Assembly (NCBI RefSeq): GCF_000974425.1
Contig: NZ_CP010429.1
Location: 3,286,001-3,350,000 of the forward strand
Reading direction: 5' to 3'
DNA from: Spirosoma radiotolerans
Lineage (GTDB): Bacteria > Bacteroidota > Bacteroidia > Cytophagales > Spirosomataceae
Length of the DNA stretch: 64,000 bases
The notes beneath the pieces were generated by a model. It did not search any database. It saw only the letters and a list, made by a program, of their open reading frames with translations, and had not been told where the DNA came from. This document shows positions 52,841 to 61,760 of this stretch, one piece after another. Position numbers and translations under genes: made by a program. Position 1 is the first letter of the stretch; the number at the start of each line of letters is the position of its first letter.

Positions 52841-53785
52841 TCAGGCAACCGGTTCCGTCTCTTCAACCCGCAGTTCGGTCATCCGCTGTTTTTGCTGGGC
52901 TACTTTTATCGGGCTTCCGAAGGCGTAGAACCACTTGTTCCGCCATCCTTTGGCACTTTTTACATCGCGAACAATGTCGGATAACTCATGGAAATTAATG
53001 TGAAATGGGTTGGCCTTCTGGTCAATATTGGTCGTAATCCCATAAATCGGGCGTTCTTCTTCAGGTTGGTAGGTGTCGAAGATCCGATCCCAGAAAATAA
53101 ACGTTGCGCCAAAGTTTTTGTCGATGTACTTCTCCTGCGAACCATGATGAACGCGGTGATTGGACGGTGTTGCAAAAATATATTCAACCCATCGGGGCAG
53201 TTTTTTGATGTACTCTGTGTGCACCCAGAATTGAAAAAGTACCGCTAACTGGCTAACTGTAAAAAATACTATCGGGTGAAAACCTATCAATGCGACGGGT
53301 ACAAAAAAGATGATCTTCAGATTCTGAATCCAGCTTAATCGAAATGAAACACTCAGGTTATAATGCTCTCCCGAATGATGTACCACATGCGTTGCCCACC
53401 AAAAACGCTGCCCATGCGATACCCGGTGTGCCCAGTAGCTGCAAAAGTCGAAGATCAGATAACAGGGGATCAGCGTCCACCACTGAAGCTCCATCCGCCA
53501 GGGCAACTGATTATAGACCCAAACGACACCATACAGTAAGCCCAGCTTTACGCCCGCCCCAACCACCAGCGACCCCAGCCCAACCAGCACGGAGCCAACG
53601 GTTTCCCATTTATCATAGTAGGGTTTCTCCTGAATGTAGGTAACAATCATTTCGATTGCGGTCAGCACAATCATGGCAGGAACTGCCCACAAGATCAAAT
53701 TGGGTGCCCCTCGTTCAACCGTCCAGAGTTGATCGATTGGAATAACGGGAGCACTGAATAAGGATTCAAGCATAATGACAAGCAT
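52841..53785 (-). CDS. Sterol desaturase/fatty acid hydroxylase family protein
   Basis: 314 residues, integral membrane protein with about four hydrophobic segments. The di-iron histidine motifs are HRVSH, HVVHHSGEH and NHRVHHGSQ. It oxidises a lipid substrate of unknown identity. The start at 53785 (MLVIMLESLF) could instead be the ATG at 53773. Bacteroidota members may hydroxylate carotenoids or lipids. No associated pathway genes are present. Confidence 0.85.
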   Translation of the reverse strand: MLVIMLESLFSAPVIPIDQLWTVERGAPNLILWAVPAMIVLTAIEMIVTYIQEKPYYDKWETVGSVLVGLGSLVVGAGVKLGLLYGVVWVYNQLPWRMELQWWTLIPCYLIFDFCSYWAHRVSHGQRFWWATHVVHHSGEHYNLSVSFRLSWIQNLKIIFFVPVALIGFHPIVFFTVSQLAVLFQFWVHTEYIKKLPRWVEYIFATPSNHRVHHGSQEKYIDKNFGATFIFWDRIFDTYQPEEERPIYGITTNIDQKANPFHINFHELSDIVRDVKSAKGWRNKWFYAFGSPIKVAQQKQRMTELRVEETEPVA

Positions 53786-53905
53786 TTAGTCGGTCGTTGA
53801 GTAGACCAAAACACTAATTTTAAGCTTAAAAAGGAGTTAACCAAACCTTAGAAAGTTATTAGAGTTAGCCAAGGATACGCAATCACCTATTTGTACTAAA
53901 TAAGC

Positions 53906-53961
53906 GCCGATATTTTCCATCCTAACCGGACTGAAACCCAGTGAGAATGGAAAATACCGGC
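53906..53961. repeat. Inverted repeat upstream of the desaturase
   Basis: Arms 53906-53922 and 53944-53961 pair with a few mismatches (GCCGATATTTTCCAT / ATGGAAAATACCGGC). It lies in the 285-bp gap between the TPP enzyme gene and the desaturase gene, both on the minus strand. It may end the TPP enzyme transcript. Confidence 0.5.
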
Positions 53962-54070
53962 ACTATTTGGGCGATTTATTATTTCAGATCAATCAGGGAA
54001 TAGTGGGCAACTAGTTGACTAAACCAGTTTTCAGCGCTTTCACAAAGCCCCGTTTAGAAAGGAATATCCT

Positions 54071-55873
54071 TTATTTCCCGATACCTGGCAACACCGTAAG
54101 TAAGCTTCGTCCAGTGGTAGCAACGGCCTCGCGAACCTGATTACCGATAATGTTTTTGATGATATCGCCACTGTCACGTTCACCCCGGACCAGTGCCTTT
54201 GTCAGCTCGATAGCCTGATCGGTTGTGATTTTTCCAGGCATGGGCGGTTCATTCTGATCCACAATCGCATCTACAATGACAGGGCCGTCGTGAGCCAGTG
54301 CCCGGCGAATGACATCGTCTGCATTTTTCGGATCATCCAGCGTAAACCCGGTGGCTCCGCAAGCCTGGGCGTAGGCGGCAAAGTCAATCGACTGAATATC
54401 AACCCCAAACTCAGGGTTACCTTCCAATACGATCTGCTCCCACTTTATCTGCCCATACGAATTGTTATGGAATATGAACACTTTGATGGGCAGCTTATAT
54501 TTAACCGCCGTCGCCATTTCGCCCATCAGCATCGTAAAGCCGCCATCGCCCACGAGCGCAACCACCTGCCGACCAGGGTAGGCCACTGAAGCCGCGATAG
54601 CATACGGTAAACCCGATCCCATTGTCGCCAGCAAGCCCGACGTTGAAAACTGCATGGTGCCCCGCATCTGAATGTGGCGGGCTGCCCAGGTCGTGTTATT
54701 TCCACAATCGCAGGTGACAATAGCATCATCGTTCAGCAACGGGCTGATTACGTGGGGCACCACTTGTGGTTTCATGGGAATGTTCGTCTGGGTACCCCGC
54801 TCGGTCATCAGCTCGCGCCAGAAGGTCATTCGTTCCTGTGCTTTTTCCAGGAAACTGCGGTCTTCCTTGTGGTTAATGAGCGGCAAGAGGGCCTGAAGAA
54901 CGGTTTTGGTATCGCCAATTAAGCCCACATCGACCGGCGTTCGCAACCCGATATGCGTGGGATCGAGGTCGATTTGTATGGTTTTTGCCTGTCCGGGTTT
55001 TGGATAATATTCCAGATAGGGGAAGTGAGTGCCAATCATGACGAGCGTGTCGCACTCTTCCATGGCATCCTGCGAAGGAGCGGTGCCCAATAGGCCCAAC
55101 CCTCCGGTAGTGTACGGGTTATCATCGGGGACCACCCCTTTACCCAACAGCGCTTTAATAATAGGTCCACCCACGGCTTCAGCCAGTTGGATAACCTCGT
55201 CGCGGGCATGAAGGGCTCCACGACCCGCAAAGACAACGACTTTACTACCGGCATTGATCAGGTCAGCGGCCCGCTTCAGTTGATCAAGGACGGGCGATAT
55301 AGCGGTACTCACCCGTAATACATCCGTATGCCCCTTAACATTGGGCATCGTTCGCGTATCATCCCCAACGGTCCAATCCTGAAAATCTTTCGGAAAGGAT
55401 ATGTGCGATACGGTGCTTTGGCCCAGTGCTGTTCGGATTGCCTGATCGACAGCGTTGACCACATGATCCGGCCCCATAATGCGCTCATTATAAGGAGCTA
55501 GATCCAGAAATACTTTCGTCAGATCGGCATCCTGCTGGTACATGGAGCCACTGATATCGTGGTACGTATGGCCAGTAATGGCCAGCACCGGCTGGCCATC
55601 GTATTTGGCATCATAGAGCCCATTCAACAAGTGGAGCCCGCCACAACCGGAGGTGGCCATACAAACGCCCAGCTTTCCTGTAAATTTAGCATACCCGGCG
55701 GCCATGAAGGCAGCCGCTTCTTCATGACGTACCTGAATAAAGCGAATCTGGTCCTGATGCGTACGCAACGATTCAAAAAGGCCGTTTATACCATCGCCGG
55801 GCAAACCAAAAATGGTATCGACGCCCCATTCAATCAACCGTTCAATTAATAGATCTCCTCCAGTTTTTGCCAT
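54071..55873 (-). CDS. TPP-dependent pyruvate oxidase/dehydrogenase (PoxB-like)
   Basis: 600 residues. It has three-domain architecture: TPP-binding N-terminus (VRHEEAAAFMAAGYAKFTG with the conserved Glu), FAD/central domain (GSKVVVFAGRGALHARDE) and pyrimidine-binding C-terminus (GDGGFTMLMGEMATAVKYKLPIKV with NNSYGQ). Closest to pyruvate dehydrogenase (quinone) or pyruvate oxidase, converting pyruvate to acetate or acetyl-phosphate with CO2 release. The C-terminal tail differs from the membrane-binding peptide of E. coli PoxB. No TPP riboswitch precedes it. Acetolactate synthase or oxalyl decarboxylase are possible alternatives. Confidence 0.82.
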   Translation of the reverse strand: MAKTGGDLLIERLIEWGVDTIFGLPGDGINGLFESLRTHQDQIRFIQVRHEEAAAFMAAGYAKFTGKLGVCMATSGCGGLHLLNGLYDAKYDGQPVLAITGHTYHDISGSMYQQDADLTKVFLDLAPYNERIMGPDHVVNAVDQAIRTALGQSTVSHISFPKDFQDWTVGDDTRTMPNVKGHTDVLRVSTAISPVLDQLKRAADLINAGSKVVVFAGRGALHARDEVIQLAEAVGGPIIKALLGKGVVPDDNPYTTGGLGLLGTAPSQDAMEECDTLVMIGTHFPYLEYYPKPGQAKTIQIDLDPTHIGLRTPVDVGLIGDTKTVLQALLPLINHKEDRSFLEKAQERMTFWRELMTERGTQTNIPMKPQVVPHVISPLLNDDAIVTCDCGNNTTWAARHIQMRGTMQFSTSGLLATMGSGLPYAIAASVAYPGRQVVALVGDGGFTMLMGEMATAVKYKLPIKVFIFHNNSYGQIKWEQIVLEGNPEFGVDIQSIDFAAYAQACGATGFTLDDPKNADDVIRRALAHDGPVIVDAIVDQNEPPMPGKITTDQAIELTKALVRGERDSGDIIKNIIGNQVREAVATTGRSLLTVLPGIGK

Positions 55874-56013
55874 AAGTCAAACAGGCGTTTCTATCTGGTT
55901 CAGTGGGTAAACGACCTGCTACAGTGTATAAGCGTCGTCTAAACTATATTGTTGGTTCCGATACGGTAGTTTAATGTGAATTATGAGTGTATGCGCCTGA
56001 ACAGGGCTTCTAC

Positions 56014-56718
56014 TCAGGTTACTCGCCGGGTATGCAACGCCTTAACCCATTCATTCCGTTTGCAGCGTGGGCAAACCTGATTCAATACAGACGAAGGCAA
56101 GTGCTGAACATGACCACAAAAGCTGCAACTGTAGGTACCAGATTGCTCAATTTTCGCTGATCGTTTGGCGAATAACTCGGGCAGGACGGGCAGCCCTGGC
56201 TTCACGTCGGTGTCTTCATAATAATAGAGGCTGATGTTTCCGCTACTTTCCACGTAGGCTCTCCGTAACTGACCCAGGTGCTCGACCCCGGCCGATCGAA
56301 GCTCCATAAAAAACTCATCCTGCCCCATATCTTCCTTGGCAAATTCGGCAATGGCAAATACCCCTTCCTCAATGATGAGCACGGCTTTGCCTTCTACCCA
56401 ATCCGACAGTTTGACGGACTTTGAGGCCAGTTTGGCTAAAAGCCGATAGCTGATGATAATAATCAGGAAAACAGCCAATGCAGGCAGTAGACCAACATCA
56501 TCGTAAAACATGGGATCACCAGCCGCCGATCCAAGACCAATGATCAGAACTAGTTCAATAACCGATAGCTGCCGGACAGTACGCTTTCCCGTAGCCCGCA
56601 GGGCCAGAAAAATAACGCAAAACATCACCAGTGACCGACCTAAAACTTCCAGTAAAAACAGGGGGGGTTGTTCTCCGAACAGAATGCGTTGCCAATCGGT
56701 AAGTTCGTAAGGGTTCAT
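56014..56718 (-). CDS. DUF421 (YetF-like) membrane protein with C-terminal zinc ribbon
   Basis: 234 residues from the ATG at 56718. Three transmembrane helices (about 20-95) lead into the cytoplasmic YetF domain with LSDWVEGKAVLIIEEGVF and the ELRSAGVEHLGQLRRAYVESSG core. The C-terminus adds a four-cysteine knuckle pair, Cys198/Cys201 and Cys216/Cys219 (SCSFCG, VCPRCKR), not part of the basic DUF421 fold. Bacillus relatives are linked to spore and membrane functions. The role here is unknown. Confidence 0.85.
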   Translation of the reverse strand: MNPYELTDWQRILFGEQPPLFLLEVLGRSLVMFCVIFLALRATGKRTVRQLSVIELVLIIGLGSAAGDPMFYDDVGLLPALAVFLIIIISYRLLAKLASKSVKLSDWVEGKAVLIIEEGVFAIAEFAKEDMGQDEFFMELRSAGVEHLGQLRRAYVESSGNISLYYYEDTDVKPGLPVLPELFAKRSAKIEQSGTYSCSFCGHVQHLPSSVLNQVCPRCKRNEWVKALHTRRVT

Positions 56719-56970
56719 CAACCGAACTATGGTTAGGTGGCGAAATCAATCGTTGTCGGGCAGTCCATACATGTATACCCCGACGAGTGGAATTCTATAC
56801 TAAGCTAACTTCCGGATAAGGAAATAGTTTACAAGGTTTTGATTCGAACGAATACACTGGCTCGCCACTCAGGACGATTTGTAGGCCGTTGGATAAACTT
56901 AAATAGCTTTTCCAATATCGATTTTGGTTGTGTTCGTATACAAGTTTATACAACCACCAATCTTAATACA

Positions 56971-57405
56971 ATGGAAGTAAATGGCCCGATCATCTTTATC
57001 GATGATGATGAAGACGACCAGCTTATTCTCAAGCCTATCTTAGAAGAAATTGCCCCATTAAGCTCTATTTTATTCTTTACGAATGGACAGGTAGCGGTAG
57101 ATTATTTAAAAACAACCGAACAGCGCCCTTTTCTAATTATTTCCGAAGTCAACTTAGCGGGAATAAACGGATTGGAACTACGTCGACAGATTGAAGAAGA
57201 CGCTCAGTTGAGGAAACGAGCCATCCCCTTTATCTTCTTTACCCATCCCGTTTACAAGCATATGGTTGAAGAAGCGTATGACCTGACAATTCAGGGTTTC
57301 TTCGAAAAAAGGGATAGCATTAGTGAGATACGCCTGCAGCTACAGGCGATCATTGATTATTGGTCAAAATGCCTGCATCCCAACCGCTTTACAAACGAGG
57401 ACTAA
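56971..57405 (+). CDS. Single-domain receiver protein lacking the phosphoacceptor Asp
   Basis: 144 residues from the ATG at 56971 (MEVNGPIIFIDDDEDD). The longer frame to 56839 has no receiver-like sequence. The acidic pocket (Asp11-13), Thr91 and Lys113 (GFFEKRDS) fit a CheY-like fold. At the phosphoacceptor site, usually the Asp of a LxLxDxxMPxxxG pattern, the sequence is LIISEVNLAGINGLE with Glu59. The Pro after the Lys is Arg. It is therefore a pseudo-receiver, possibly locked in an active-like state. No output domain and no neighbouring kinase. Confidence 0.8.
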   Translation: MEVNGPIIFIDDDEDDQLILKPILEEIAPLSSILFFTNGQVAVDYLKTTEQRPFLIISEVNLAGINGLELRRQIEEDAQLRKRAIPFIFFTHPVYKHMVEEAYDLTIQGFFEKRDSISEIRLQLQAIIDYWSKCLHPNRFTNED

Positions 57406-57406
57406 C

Positions 57407-58795
57407 TCACAAACGAGGATAGTTCCTTGTGTCATCGTCAAGCACCAGCACCCAGTCCTGCCCATAGCCCTGGGTGGGTGGCTTGAATTGCTGTGCCTTC
57501 TGATTATTGAAATGGCCAGCCGACTGAGTTTTGCCCGTTCGCGGATCGAACCAGGTTGCTGTTAAACTTTTTCCCGAAACCTTACCCGGATTCACGGTAA
57601 ATGCTTTGCCAGTTGCTGAATACACAAAGGCGTAGTCGGTTCCCCGCGTAGCCTGAATGCGTTCGGCAGCACTCAGGTTATTTTCAACAATCAGGGACTG
57701 ATCGGGGACCCGGTCGAGTTGCGGCCGAGATGTCATCAGATGACGCACATGTGCCATTTGATTGGCACCCGGAAGCTCCATCGCTTCCGGCCAGAAGAAG
57801 TGAGGCCCATTGACGGATGGGCGCTTGGCACTGTACATCTGCCAGATGTCGTGGCACCCGTACGTATGGCCATGCGCCCCCGCAAACAGATCGAGGTAGG
57901 CATATAAGCGTACATCGTACGCGTTGGACGTACCCAGATCTTTGGCATTGAAGCAGACCGGATGGTCTTCATAAATCGGTTCAGCGTCCATCGTTGGGCG
58001 GGTGGGTTGGCGGTTATACGACATGCTGATATTGTCATAAATGGGTGTAAACCGGCAATGCCCGTTCTGGTGCATATTGAAGTCGAACCAATCATCGGCC
58101 TGGAACCATTTCGAGGCTCCTCCCTCCTGTCCATTGGGCTGCGGGTGGTAGGTCATTAACGCCTTGTCGGCTCCCCCAACACTCTCCTCAATGCCATCAG
58201 CCATTGCCCGCCAGATGGCCAAATCCTGCGATCCTTCGCGGGGATTGCGGTCACCACCCAGAATCCAGACGATATTCTCACGGTTTTTATACCGATTACC
58301 AACATACCGGCCGTATGCCTTCGCATTGGCTACGGTGAAAATTTCAGGACCCTGGCCCCAGGTATTTTTAAATATCTTGTCGCCCCAGGTTGGCAGGAAA
58401 CCAATCACAATACCATACTGAGCTGCTTTGTCGACAATAAAATCGACATGTTTAAAATAGGCCTCATTGGGCGTGGTCGGATCATTATTGAGCAAGGGCG
58501 TATCACCATAGGGATTGGGCTCTTTCAGGCCGTCGAATTCGGCCAGCGCTACCGCCTGCACCACTGTAAAGCCCTGTTCTGCCCGACGTTTGAGGTATTG
58601 ATCAGCCTCTTCGCGGTTGAGCCGGTGAAACAGTTCCCAGGCCGTATCGCCCAGCCAGAAAAAAGGAGTATTGTTCTGATGAACCAGATAACGTTTATTG
58701 GCTGACACCTTCAGTCGTCCGTTGGCAAACGGTTGCTGCGCCCAAACGAGGCTCTGTATAAGCAGCAATCCAATAAGCATAAGGAGTTTTTTCAT
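57407..58795 (-). CDS. GH140 apiosidase-like protein (DUF4038)
   Basis: 462 residues. Signal peptide to about residue 19 (SLVWAQ). The DUF4038 TIM barrel starts FFWLGDTAWELFHRLNREEADQYLKRRAEQGF and continues with GFLPTWGDKIF and ENIVWILGGDRN, ending in a C-terminal beta-sandwich (collagen-binding-like) domain with ATWFDPRTGKTQSAG. GH140 releases D-apiose from the rhamnogalacturonan-II side chain of plant pectin. It is periplasmic or secreted. Its divergent neighbour looks like a D-apionate lactonase, which supports an apiose role. Confidence 0.85.
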   Translation of the reverse strand: MKKLLMLIGLLLIQSLVWAQQPFANGRLKVSANKRYLVHQNNTPFFWLGDTAWELFHRLNREEADQYLKRRAEQGFTVVQAVALAEFDGLKEPNPYGDTPLLNNDPTTPNEAYFKHVDFIVDKAAQYGIVIGFLPTWGDKIFKNTWGQGPEIFTVANAKAYGRYVGNRYKNRENIVWILGGDRNPREGSQDLAIWRAMADGIEESVGGADKALMTYHPQPNGQEGGASKWFQADDWFDFNMHQNGHCRFTPIYDNISMSYNRQPTRPTMDAEPIYEDHPVCFNAKDLGTSNAYDVRLYAYLDLFAGAHGHTYGCHDIWQMYSAKRPSVNGPHFFWPEAMELPGANQMAHVRHLMTSRPQLDRVPDQSLIVENNLSAAERIQATRGTDYAFVYSATGKAFTVNPGKVSGKSLTATWFDPRTGKTQSAGHFNNQKAQQFKPPTQGYGQDWVLVLDDDTRNYPRL

Positions 58796-58887
58796 CGGAA
58801 ATTGTTTTAGTTGCGGTTACAACGGTTCATCCTCTACGTTTTTTGTCCGTCGTACCCTACAAACCAGAAATCCGCTTATAATTACCC

Positions 58888-60411
58888 ATGCCCCACTTCC
58901 TGCAAGCCGGTCCCATCGGCGCTCAGTACGAAAACGGTTTTCTGCGCTACCTGAATCAGGGCGATGCAGAAATTATCCGAATGATCTATTTTGCCATTCG
59001 GGATCACAACTGGCTCACGGCCGCGCTGACGATTACCAATGAAGTGATTGACAAGCATGCCGATGCCTTCCGGATTCAGTATGACTGGCATACCAGCGAC
59101 CCCGTTATTCAAATAGCGGGGCATGTTGACATCCTGGGTGATCAGCATGGCGTTATTACCGTCGACTTTTACGGAAAAGCGCTGGTGACTTTTCAGCGAA
59201 ACCGAATTGGCCTCTGCGTTTTGCATCCAATTGAGGGCGTTTTAGGGCAACCGGCTGAATTGACTGCCCCCGACGGCACGGTAACGGATGCGCATTTCCC
59301 AACGACAATCAGCCCACACCAACCGTTTCTGAACCTTCGGACGATGCGCTGGCAACCCGCTTCCGGCACTGTCTGGCAACTTGATTTTTCGGGTGATGTG
59401 TTCGAAACGGAAGATCAGCGAAACTGGACGGATGCTTCGTTTAAAACTTATTCGACCCCACTTACCCGACCGTTTCCGGTAACGGTTCAGGCCGGTGACG
59501 AGGTTCGCCAGCGCGTAGTTTTCAGGCCATCGGCCCAAGCCCTATCGAACCAGCCAACCGCTTTATTACCCAAAAACCCGGTTCAGTCCGTAGCGGCACC
59601 GAAACCAGATCGCCTTCGTCTTGGCGTTGGCCAATGGGCTGGTGGCCCGCCATTGACCCCGACCGAAGCGGCTTTGCTCCGGCGGTTAGGCTTGTCGCAC
59701 CTGCGGGCCGATGTTTTCTTTCGCCTTCCCCACTGGGAGGCAATCCTGACAAATGCCGTAGCGGATGCCCAACAGTTGGACATTCCGCTTGAGTTAACCG
59801 TATTTTTCGGGAACGACCCTTTGACAGAACTAAGGCAATTACTGAATTTCCTGCAAAGACAGGCCGTATCCGTTCGCTCGATGCTGCTCCTCGATGCCGC
59901 CACCTTAACGACCTCCGATAGACTATTACAGACGGTGGTTCCGGTATTGCGCGCGGAATGGCCCAATCTGTTGATAGGCGGGGGCACCGACGACAATTTC
60001 GCCGAACTGAACCGGCATCGCTTTGATTTTAGTCTGGTCGATTTTGTCTTTTATTCGATTAACCCGCAGGTTCATGCGTATGACGATCTGACGCTGGAGG
60101 AAAACATAGCTGGACAACCAGAGACGGTGTTTTCGGCCCGATTATTCAGCGGAGGCAAGCCAATTCATATTTCGCCCATTACACTACTCCCCCGCTACAC
60201 AACTGTGGCGGAAACGGCCCTGGAACGCCTGAACGCCCCTGCTGATGGGCGACAAACCACTCATTTTGGAGCTGAATGGACGCGCCAGAGCCTTCGTGCC
60301 CTAGCAAAAGCTGGGGTTGCGTCGGTTACTTATTATCAGTCTCACGGTCCGGGCGGACTTGTCAATGGCGACACGGTTTATCCCCTATTCTCGGCCTTTA
60401 CCGAGTTCTGA
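58888..60411 (+). CDS. D-apionate-lactonase-like protein
   Basis: 507 residues, no signal peptide. A beta-rich N-terminal domain of about 200 residues carries NRIGLCVLHPIEG, PDGTVTDAHFPTTISPHQPF and EDQRNWTDASFKTYSTPL. A barrel-like part (about 225-500) carries RLRLGVGQWAGGPPL and SHLRADVFFRLP and, near the end, YYQSHGPGGL. I recognise this pattern as the family of ApnL, which opens D-apionolactone to D-apionate. That is from memory and is not confirmed here. Location beside the GH140 apiosidase strengthens it. Other genes of the apionate pathway are not visible. Confidence 0.55.
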   Translation: MPHFLQAGPIGAQYENGFLRYLNQGDAEIIRMIYFAIRDHNWLTAALTITNEVIDKHADAFRIQYDWHTSDPVIQIAGHVDILGDQHGVITVDFYGKALVTFQRNRIGLCVLHPIEGVLGQPAELTAPDGTVTDAHFPTTISPHQPFLNLRTMRWQPASGTVWQLDFSGDVFETEDQRNWTDASFKTYSTPLTRPFPVTVQAGDEVRQRVVFRPSAQALSNQPTALLPKNPVQSVAAPKPDRLRLGVGQWAGGPPLTPTEAALLRRLGLSHLRADVFFRLPHWEAILTNAVADAQQLDIPLELTVFFGNDPLTELRQLLNFLQRQAVSVRSMLLLDAATLTTSDRLLQTVVPVLRAEWPNLLIGGGTDDNFAELNRHRFDFSLVDFVFYSINPQVHAYDDLTLEENIAGQPETVFSARLFSGGKPIHISPITLLPRYTTVAETALERLNAPADGRQTTHFGAEWTRQSLRALAKAGVASVTYYQSHGPGGLVNGDTVYPLFSAFTEF

Positions 60412-60496
60412 CCTACTTAACGAGTAACAATCGACCGCTACGGAGCCAGTAACCCGACAACTACTACTTGACCAAAGTACAGAGTAGATGCATAAT

Positions 60497-60546
60497 TTGT
60501 CTGGGCCAAGTCGCAAAGGCGCACCGTTCTAGCTTGGCCCAGACAA
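60497..60546. repeat. 14-bp inverted repeat
   Basis: Perfect arms at 60497-60510 and 60533-60546, TTGTCTGGGCCAAG and its complement. It lies after the lactonase-like gene, before the decayed VOC fragment. No T-run. Confidence 0.5.
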
Positions 60547-60566
60547 GATCTCGTTCAGGAATAATA

Positions 60567-60842
60567 ATGAAATTGGCTGAAGAAGCGACAATGCGGTACA
60601 CGTCTCTTTTCAACAATTCAGTCATTACCAAAATCAGCCGTTATGGAGAAGGCGCCCCTTCTCCGGCAGGAACGGCCATATCGGTCTCCTTTCAGCTTGA
60701 TGGGCAGGACTCTGACCCAATCGCTGGTCATTTCCAGCGAACCAACCCTCGTCATGAACGTTTCAACAAACCAATTTTGAGCGTTACAACAAAGCAGCCC
60801 GGAGAGTCAGGACCGACCTTTGTCAAAACAAAAAGCACATAA
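60567..60842 (+). pseudogene. Truncated, decayed PhnB-like VOC protein
   Basis: The frame from about 60567 (MKLAEEATMRYTSLFNNSV) resembles the early part of a VOC/PhnB-like protein (AEEAxxYYTSIFKNSxI...ISRYGEGAPxPAG...FxLDGQ). FQLDGQ matches. The next part keeps only traces (RFNKPILSV against FKFNEAISF) and then runs into unrelated sequence. Most of the second half is missing. A 124-codon open frame from 60468 exists, but its N-terminal 33 codons cross the inverted repeat. Likely a relic that now acts as leader of the first SDR gene. Confidence 0.6.
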
Positions 60843-60844
60843 AA

Positions 60845-61723
60845 ATGACAACTGTTTGGTTTATTACCGGAAGTTCACGCGGCCTGGGCCGCAGTTTAAC
60901 CGAAGCTGTACTCGCTAAAGGCGACAACGTAGCCGCAACGGCCCGCAACCCCGATCAATTGTCGGCTCTTGCCGAAAAATACCCGAATCAGCTCTTGACC
61001 ATCCAACTGGACGTAACCAACAAAGCGCAAATTCACACTGCGGTTGAGCAGACTGTCGCGCATTTCGGTCGACTTGATGTGTTGGTGAACAATGCTGGTT
61101 TTGGCATTATCGGGGCCGCCGAAGCCTTCACCGACGAACAAGTCCGTAGTCAGTTGGAGACGAACCTCTACGCACCCATCGACATAACCCGCGCTGTTTT
61201 GCCCATTATGCGCAGGCAACGTTCTGGCCATATCCTGCAAATCAGTTCCGTCGGCGGTCGGGTTGGCAACGCGGGCCTGACCATGTACCAGGCCGCTAAA
61301 TTTGGACTGGGCGGTTTTACCGAAGCGCTCGCCAAAGAGGTAGCTCCTCTGGGCATCCACGTAACCAGTGTAGAACCCGGCGGCTTCCGAACCGACTGGG
61401 CTGGCGATTCCATGAGCTATGCTGCGCCCGTAGAAGGCTACGAAAATACGGTTGATCAACGCGCTGACTTCATCAGAGGAGGCTCCTTTGTACCCATGGG
61501 CGACCCAGCCAAAGCCGCCACCGCGATGATCAACCTGATTGGGCAGCCTAAGCCGCCCGTGCACCTGATCCTGGGCAGTGAAGCGGTCGCCATTCTTAAA
61601 CAGGCCGACGCCAACAGAAAAGCGGAGCTTGAGGCCTGGGAATCGGTAAGTCTGTCTACTGATCATATCGATGCCATTAACTTTCTGGATACGGAACAAG
61701 GGCAGGCGATGATCAATCGCTAG
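60845..61723 (+). CDS. Short-chain dehydrogenase/reductase
   Basis: 292 residues. Classical SDR with the cofactor motif TGSSRGLGRSL (about 8-18), NNAGFG and catalytic Tyr in YQAAKFG with Ser in ISSVGG. The substrate is unknown. It begins 2 bp after the decayed VOC frame. It is followed by a second SDR and then an AraC regulator on the same strand. Confidence 0.88.
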   Translation: MTTVWFITGSSRGLGRSLTEAVLAKGDNVAATARNPDQLSALAEKYPNQLLTIQLDVTNKAQIHTAVEQTVAHFGRLDVLVNNAGFGIIGAAEAFTDEQVRSQLETNLYAPIDITRAVLPIMRRQRSGHILQISSVGGRVGNAGLTMYQAAKFGLGGFTEALAKEVAPLGIHVTSVEPGGFRTDWAGDSMSYAAPVEGYENTVDQRADFIRGGSFVPMGDPAKAATAMINLIGQPKPPVHLILGSEAVAILKQADANRKAELEAWESVSLSTDHIDAINFLDTEQGQAMINR

Positions 61724-61760
61724 AGTGGCGTATTCACTACCTAATAAACAAACGACGACC

